Assembly (NCBI GenBank): GCA_933228895.1
Contig: OW121849.1
Coordinates: forward strand, 41,262,354-41,326,353
DNA length: 64,000 nucleotides
From: Platycnemis pennipes
Taxonomy: Eukaryota > Arthropoda > Insecta > Odonata > Platycnemididae
Direction: 5' to 3'
In this document: one piece after another, positions 57,968-64,000 of the stretch
Position numbering within the stretch: the first letter of the stretch is position 1
Layout: every line of letters begins with the position of its first letter
The notes under the pieces: generated by a model
What the model was told of the DNA's origin: nothing
Database searches by the model: none
The model's input: the letters and a program-made list of their open reading frames with translations, nothing else
Made by a program: the position numbers and the translations under genes

Positions 57968-59570
57968 CACTATACATAGTAACACTATATTTTTATTGTC
58001 AAATCTGATTCGGTGGAAAACCTGACATGCTTTTCTTCATCAAGTCCGTCGGTAAAGCACGCGCTCGTATTTCCCTATATTTTATTCCTTATATTATTAT
58101 GCGATCTAAAGTATATGACCACAGTGATATGTTTTTTTTCGAATTATTACGATCCTCATCAAAGAATTAAAACCAACTAGTAAAAGATATCTCCTTCCTA
58201 CCCACTTCATTTTGTTGCTTCCTCATTGATCAACTGACAATCTAACTTGTGTTGCACACTCATGACAGTTAGCGGAAACTAAATGTGTAAATGTAAACAT
58301 TTATGGAAACGAAATTATAATAAATATTCAAGCTAACATTTAATGAATAATGCACAGGAGTAGCAATGCTTGTAATAATTGCTAAAAAGAATAATCCCTC
58401 CTCCATTACGACATATGACATTACAACATTAGTATAGCTCACATTTTAAATCACGATCCATCCTCATACAGCTCAGTTTAGTTTTTAAACATTGCCAAAG
58501 GGAGATGAAGTAAGCCGGTACACAACATATTCTTCTGGTTTGGACTCGCATGACTATTAATGTTGAAACAAGCCAAACACTTTTGCAAGGAACAATTTTT
58601 ACGATACGATATATGATAATTGGGATAATATATATATATGATAATTGGGAAAGAAGAGCCAAAAAATGTTATCACCCAAGTATATATTTACAATTAAATG
58701 GACTGGAATTCTTGAATAAAAGCTGATGGTGTGCGCGACCCGGTTATATTATTACATTGTCAGGAAAATCGTGATTTTCAGAGAGTTATGAATGACTGCG
58801 GTTAATTACTGCACGTATTACCTTTTACTTTCTACCGATGAAAATCGCGTGCATATCTATATTAAAATGAGTATCAAATACTTGTTAACATAATTACAAA
58901 TTGGAATTGATCATACTCAGTCTTTCCTACCATCTTACTATCTTACTTAACTATCGCTCTCCTGGAATAATTGCACCATTTTATTACACAACATCATCTC
59001 TCGGTCAAACTAACCACATTTTGCAAACACGGCCCTATTTTTGAACAAGTGAAAGTGCAACAATAAGTGCATTTTCCATAAATAGAAACAATATTTTGGC
59101 ATTAAGAATAAACTCCTTTTAATTTTAAATTATCATATTAATATCAACATCACTTCAAACGTGTTGAGAAAGAGATAAAGAGTTTTCTACTTTGTCAAAT
59201 ACAAGTGTTTACAGGAATTATATTCCTGTACAAGGTGTTAGGAATGATATTCCCTTTTTGTAAACTATGCTGGAAAATTATGTGTCTGCGGAAAGAATAA
59301 AATAATCAAGATATCTCCCCATTCTGAAACGTGTATGAAATTTCAGCATAAGTTAAATTTTACAACCACCTTAGATTCATTTTATAACACAATTTCATTT
59401 ACGAAAAGCACGACTGGAGCCGAAAAACTGTGCATAATTGATCACAGGATGCCAATTACTTTCCTATCACTGCACCAACAATGTCACAGCAAATTAAGGT
59501 ATTAATTTGTAATAAATTTAAAATGCATACATTTTCAATATCCTCCAACAAATCCCTTTTGCTGCGCGGA
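57968..59570. other. AT-rich unassigned DNA
   Basis: A TA-rich short tandem patch lies at 58605-58652 (ATATATGATAATTGGGA twice). Minus-strand frames at 58429-58675 cross it and have no recognised domain. Confidence 0.4.
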
Positions 59571-59809
59571 TTCAATGGTCATTAAATCATCATTTAATGC
59601 CTCGTACCAAGGCCGTGCGAGATTTTTTTATGGTGGGTATGAATCCTTTGCTCCTTCAGTATTATTTATCATTTCTCCCATTATTTTCCTTCTCATTTTT
59701 CCTCCAGCCAATAAATTCTTATCCTTACATCCTTCCCTTTACTCTTCTCGAAAAAAATATGATCCTTCGCGGGAGATGACATCCTCTCCGATCATGATCT
59801 CGGAAATCC

Positions 59810-60000
59810 TTGAAGCGTTGGCACGTTTATTTGCTCTCGGAGGCAAAGGGCAAACGTCGGTGCCGGAGCTGGCGGGGAGGAGGAGGAGGTTGGAAAAGGT
59901 AGGGAAGGGCAAGGCTTAGAGCTGTGTGGGGTGCCGGGCCTTCAAGGAGACGCGGGGGAAGTAAGGCGATAGAAGGGGTCCAGGAAGGTACGTCACCAAG
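59810..60000. other. short GC-rich purine island
   Basis: GGAGGAGGAGGAGGTTGG and neighbouring G-rich, CpG-containing DNA. The frame at 59575-59919 has no domain. Confidence 0.35.
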
Positions 60001-60176
60001 AGCAGGAAAGTGAAAATAAGTCATGATACGGAAACAAAATCTATTTAGATGTAACTGATATTAGGTGTTGAACATAAAGATGGAGCTCTAAGGCCTCGAA
60101 AAATTAAATCAAAGGATACCACACCACAATGGCAATACTTAGTTCGAGCGCCACACTTAAATCAGCAAAGAAGAAG

Positions 60177-60484
60177 TTAGTTTGTTAGTTATTTTTAGGG
60201 GAGGCTATCGACAGCTGAGATCATTTGAACTATAGGATAGGTTCAAATCAGGTAATGTTAGGAACATTTCAGTCAAAGGGAAATGGTGGAGAGAAACCCG
60301 GGTCGGCATTAGCCTACTCCTAACGACAGGTGCCAAGAGGACCACGGTCCAATGCGACGGACGGAGCACTAAACCTTAAATGCTCTCCACTAGGCACTCA
60401 AGTAGGGAACAGTAAGCCAATGAAAAATCCCCCATTTCCAGGAATCGCACCAGAGACCTCACCCACCGCAACAACCCGATCCCC
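60177..60484 (-). mobile_element. tRNA-derived SINE (family 1), near complete
   Basis: Reverse-strand copy running from a degenerate (CTAA)-rich tail to a head ending CAACCCGATCCCC. It is flanked by AGCAAAGAAGAAG (60164-60176) and AGCAGTGAAGAAG (60485-60497), 11 of 13 identical, a probable target-site duplication. The B box is mutated (GGAATCGCACC). Confidence 0.88.
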
Positions 60485-60499
60485 AGCAGTGAAGAAGCT

Positions 60500-61985
60500 C
60501 ACCACTAAAGATAAAAATTGCTATAAAATTTATCCACATAAATCAATTTAAGTGTAATCACATAATCTATGGTAGGTATTTGGATAGAAAATCAATTTCT
60601 CTCCAGGGTCCAACCATAGTGAACATTCATTCAAACGAAGATAATCCTTCGCGGGGCTTTTTTTAAGTCCTAGTTGAAGAGTGGAAGTTTGGGTTCATCT
60701 AAATTTATTTATATACGGATAACCCTGCAAGTCATCAAGATTGAGTCGCAGGAATACGAAATAGATGTGAAAATGAGGAAAAAGATGCGTAGAAGAAACA
60801 TAGGTACAGAGTAATCCACCTCCATTCACATCTCCCTTTTATTTTTCTTTTGCATTCATTTACTGATAGTTTGTTTTCGTGCGCAAACGTAGTTTCCTTT
60901 GATTTTAAACTTAGGCGGATTCATTAACAATTTTAAGTGCTGGAATCCCACCAAATTTGTTTACCACAGCACGGAATTAAACCAGGGCCATTGGGAATGG
61001 AAAAGAGAAACACTACACTCTAAACACCACACCAACCCGATAATATTGGATCGGAAACGCATCTGGCTGCGGTGCGGCCGTACGGATATTATGTTTAGCT
61101 TAGAATCAAGCTAAGATCAGGCGATGCGATAAAACTTCAGCATTTTGAGGACATTAAGACCTAATAGGGTAGCTTTCTTCAACAGAGAAGAAGAATTCAT
61201 TAGTTGCTATTCTCTCCACACTATTAATGCATTCATTTTTCGCATAAAATTTTATTAAAGAAATCCCAGTTTAGTAGAGAATTAAATGTTAACTTTAAAT
61301 TCATATGAAAAAGCTCAGAAATGGCCAGATGCGCTGCCTTGTTGCTAACGTAACAGGTATATAGTTCACGTTGCGAAGCACACGAAATATTCATCTCCTG
61401 AACTTACCATTGTCTTTCAGAGCCCCAAGCTCTATTGAATATGAATTAATAATAGCCTATGAAAACAGAAAAAGTTCGAAAAATCTCTTCCATTAAACAT
61501 TGTTTAAATACTCGTTTCATAGGCTCCAGGACATTCTGCTCGTGAAGTCGTCTGGTACTGCGAACCATGGTGTGAAGTTCGCGCGACTATGAGCCAACTT
61601 CACGGCGGACCAAGTAAAATTAAAATTTACTGTTCTCAAATGAATCAACTGAATAAATAATTTTAAAAGAGTAAACAAAATTTGATCATAATAAATGAAC
61701 AGAATTAATATACCTCAGTTTCTAGTTAAGAAGCTTTTAACGGAGTGCACCGTCTGCTTGGAAGCATCCGCAGCACCACCTAGTGGAAGGTAGAGGAAAC
61801 AGTTTCACGTCACACGTATTATATACCGACATGAAATAGTTCGCCGTCACGTTTTCGAACCGTTGAATTTTTTCACTTTTTAATTCATTAGGATAAATAC
61901 TTAACATCATTTTAAAATCGAACGGCTATAAATATGTATTCCAGAAGTTATAAACTTTTGGTCAAGACAATAAAAAAGTGGGGAA
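60500..61985. other. unassigned DNA
   Basis: A possible remnant of a LINE hairpin (AACCCTGCAAGTCATCAAG near 60721) is too short to call. A minor SINE-like patch near 61020-61050 (ACACCACACCAACCCGATAA) resembles a family 1 head. Confidence 0.4.
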
Positions 61986-62005
61986 GAAAGTAGACTAGGG
62001 GTAAT

Positions 62006-63545
62006 AATAATAATAATAATAATATAATAATAATATTTATTTACTGTTCTTGGACTGGTCCATTAAGAACATAATTGAGTAATACAATACAATAGAGCTC
62101 TTTACAGACAAATAACAAAATTGATATCAGGAAAATATGGGGATGGGCGGATACATTATAGTGAAAACAAGAAAAGAAATAACAACAGAAGTTAAACACT
62201 TTCGAGAATTTGTATGTGGTGAAAAAATCTTTGCTTAAAAACAGACAGAGAGATAGAATCTTTCAGATTCTGTGGAACACTGTTCCATAGTCGTGCTCCG
62301 ACCACAGAGAAAGATTTTTCATAAGTCGTCGTTCTATGTTGAGGGGTGATGAGAAAATCAGGGGCCATTCTAGTCAAAATGTTGGACTTATTATTTCTGA
62401 CAGAAAAAAATTGCTTCAGGTAGCTAGGTTGTTCATTTTTGAAAAGACAGTAGAGGTATGTACCAAGCAAGTATTTTCTCTTGTTTTTTACCTTTAACCA
62501 TGCAAGACGGGTAAAATAAGGGGAAATATGTTCATCCTTACTTAAGTTGAAAATAAACCTAACACACATATTTAATAGGCGTTGAAGCTTAACATTGAGC
62601 TCTTCAGTTAGATCCTGGTAAACCAGGCAGCAGTAATCGATGTGAGGGAAAATGAGTGTAGATACTAGATGCTTGCGAGTGTGAGGTGGCAGAAGGCCTT
62701 TTTGGGCTTTAAGCTGGTAGAGGATCATATTAACCTTATTACACACGTCTTGCACATGATTCTGCCAAGACAAGTTGCACATCATCGTGACACCCAGGTT
62801 TTTAACACAATTTGAGTATAATATTTCGGTGTCACCAACTGTAATTTTTGGTATAGCATTTACATCCACATTTTTGAGTAAATTTGAGGTACCAAGTACA
62901 ATTGATTTAGTTTTGTTGCGGTTAAGAACAAAATTGTTACCAATAGCCCATGAGCTGATGGCTTTAACATCATGATTTACTTTCGTGATTGCATCAATCA
63001 ACTCAGTCTTATGACAATGATAGTAAATTTGCAAATCGTCAGCATATAGCATGTATTTACAGTGCTCAATACAGTTTGGGAGGTCAAGGATATAGAGAGA
63101 AAATAAAAGAGGGCCAAGAACTGAGCCCTGAGGTACTCCACAGTGAATATTAGCCCAATTAGATGTATTACCAATAGAGTCCTTGACTGCTTGTTTTCGC
63201 CCGTTTAAGTATGAATAGAACCAATTTAATGTGGAGCAGGAAAAATTGAGGTTTTTCATCTTGTGTAGAAGTAGAGCGTGATTCACAAGACCGAAAGCAT
63301 TAGTAAAGTCAAATAGGACAAGGATAGTGATCATTTGTTGGTCAATTGCATGACGGATGTCGTCCGTGACTTTTAGCAGCGCTGACTGTGTGGAGAAATT
63401 TTTCCGAAAGCCAGATTGGTAAGGGTCAAATAAGTTATTTTGGTTTAGGTATTCGGTGACCTGTTGGGAGACAATTCTTTCAAGGCACTTTGAGAGGGCA
63501 CACAGATTAGAGATTGGGCGGTAATCCCGATAATAGGGGTAGATA
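62006..63545 (-). mobile_element. CR1/L2-type LINE, 5' truncated, intact reverse transcriptase frame
   Basis: Reverse-strand element from about 63545 (start of reverse transcriptase homology) to an (ATT)n microsatellite tail near 62006-62037. The 3'UTR (62040-62190) lacks the hairpin and TGTAGATG tail of families A and B. It is the only element in the window without visible coding lesions, so probably the youngest LINE. Confidence 0.88.
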
Positions 63546-63685
63546 GTACAATAGAAGGGAAGATTGAAGGGAAGGTCCCGTGAGGAAGACCAAGGGACAA
63601 ATATATAGGTCAAATAAATCGAAGGACGTGAAAAAGAAAGCATGACAGGGCGTGAGGGAATGAACACTAAATAGGGCAGAATCAT
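62192..63685 (-). CDS. reverse transcriptase (partial, CR1/L2-type LINE)
   Basis: Uninterrupted 497-codon frame. The first ~50 residues show no homology to reverse transcriptases and probably come from flanking DNA read in frame. Real homology begins at YRPISNL (residue 55). Catalytic features are FDFTNAF (residues 125-131, with the first Asp), GVPQGSVLGPLLF (183-195) and YADD (214-217). The C-terminal domain has HIDYCCLVYQDL and RLWNSVPQNLKDSISLSVFK near the end. FDFTNAFGLVNH replaces the usual LDFSKAFDxVxH, so a conserved Asp is Gly here. The endonuclease and ORF1 are missing, so the copy cannot mobilise itself. Confidence 0.85.
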   Translation of the reverse strand: MILPYLVFIPSRPVMLSFSRPSIYLTYIFVPWSSSRDLPFNLPFYCTIYPYYRDYRPISNLCALSKCLERIVSQQVTEYLNQNNLFDPYQSGFRKNFSTQSALLKVTDDIRHAIDQQMITILVLFDFTNAFGLVNHALLLHKMKNLNFSCSTLNWFYSYLNGRKQAVKDSIGNTSNWANIHCGVPQGSVLGPLLFSLYILDLPNCIEHCKYMLYADDLQIYYHCHKTELIDAITKVNHDVKAISSWAIGNNFVLNRNKTKSIVLGTSNLLKNVDVNAIPKITVGDTEILYSNCVKNLGVTMMCNLSWQNHVQDVCNKVNMILYQLKAQKGLLPPHTRKHLVSTLIFPHIDYCCLVYQDLTEELNVKLQRLLNMCVRFIFNLSKDEHISPYFTRLAWLKVKNKRKYLLGTYLYCLFKNEQPSYLKQFFSVRNNKSNILTRMAPDFLITPQHRTTTYEKSFSVVGARLWNSVPQNLKDSISLSVFKQRFFHHIQILESV

Positions 63686-64000
63686 TGATGATATTCCTGC
63701 AGTACAAATAAAAAAAGCAGGAGAGAAGACATTTGCCCATTTTTACAAGACCATCTGTGACATGTACTCAACAGGAGAAATTCCAAGGGACTTCGGGAAA
63801 GACATTATCGTTCCTATTCCCAAAAGGAAGAGAGCGGAGAAATGCGTTTATTTTAGAACTATAAGCCTGACAACATTGCATCGAAGACATTGACAAGGAT
63901 CATCTACAGAAGAATAGAACGAAAAGCAGAGGCTTCAGCAAAGCCTGGCTGAAGATTAATTTGGATTCAGAAAAAGTAAGGGCACAGAAGAGGCAATATT
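63677..64000 (+). mobile_element. RTE-type LINE fragment running off the window
   Basis: It reads IDDIPAVQIKKAGEKTFAHF and STGEIPRDFGKDIIVPIPKR, then (after frameshifts near 63840 and 63890) FGFRKSKGTEEAI. It is about 85% identical by eye to 45850-46100. It continues beyond the window end. The copy abuts the 5' side of the CR1/L2 LINE. Confidence 0.85.

Noticed and set aside
58429..58675. two overlapping minus-strand frames
   Set aside because: They overlap in different frames across a TA-rich tandem patch and have no recognised motif.
1..64000. CRISPR array or prokaryotic operon
   Set aside because: The spaced repeats are LINE 3' ends at irregular distances and both orientations, without regular spacers. 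Coding density and repeat content are eukaryotic.
1..64000. the recurrent CCCTGC...GCAGGG hairpins as bacterial-type transcription terminators
   Set aside because: They always occur with LINE 3'UTR blocks and TGTAGATG tails, and are better explained as retrotransposon 3' ends.

Overview
The window is nuclear DNA from an animal, most likely an arthropod. It is AT-rich, contains no operon-like gene layout and no host gene that I can recognise, and is packed with decayed retrotransposons and tRNA-derived SINEs. The exact group (insect, chelicerate or other) cannot be fixed from the sequence. It looks like an intergenic or long intronic stretch of a large, repeat-rich genome. Family names such as A, B and D below are my own labels.

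The dominant component is a set of non-LTR retrotransposons of the Jockey/CR1/L2 group. At least two families (A and B), and a more diverged third (D), share the same 3' end: a short hairpin (CCCTGC...CACC-loop-GGTG...GCAGGG) followed by a TGTAGATG-type tail. I count about twenty such 3' ends. Most are heavily 5' truncated. The longest family A copy (about 3846-6262, minus) still encodes the end of an endonuclease and a broken reverse transcriptase. A separate CR1/L2-type LINE at about 62006-63545 (minus) has an uninterrupted 497-codon reading frame with a YADD active site. RTE-type LINE remnants lie at 42680-42800, 45757-47215, 53760-54025 and 63677-64000.

The best-defined DNA transposon is a 3336-bp hAT element at 18297-21632. 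It carries a broken transposase with TTF zinc finger, catalytic core and C-terminal dimerisation segment, and is flanked by a perfect 8-bp target duplication inside the 3' hairpin of a family A LINE. A second, internally deleted hAT-like element probably spans 48683-49059. Several tRNA-derived SINE families are scattered through the window (clear copies at 26733, 29807, 35381, 42112, 57185, 57722 and 60177), two with visible target duplications.

Regions of special structure are a nearly perfect palindrome with 59-bp arms at 53081-53201, related to a Penelope/hammerhead-like motif at 2100-2205; a 121-bp tandem duplication at 22388-22628; and about ten GC- and CpG-rich islands (for example 10080-10580, 16120-16830, 33040-34060, 40600-41500, 55360-56110) with strong purine/pyrimidine strand bias. 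The islands may be regulatory, but their open reading frames look like low-complexity noise. No rRNA, genuine tRNA, CRISPR array or virus was found.
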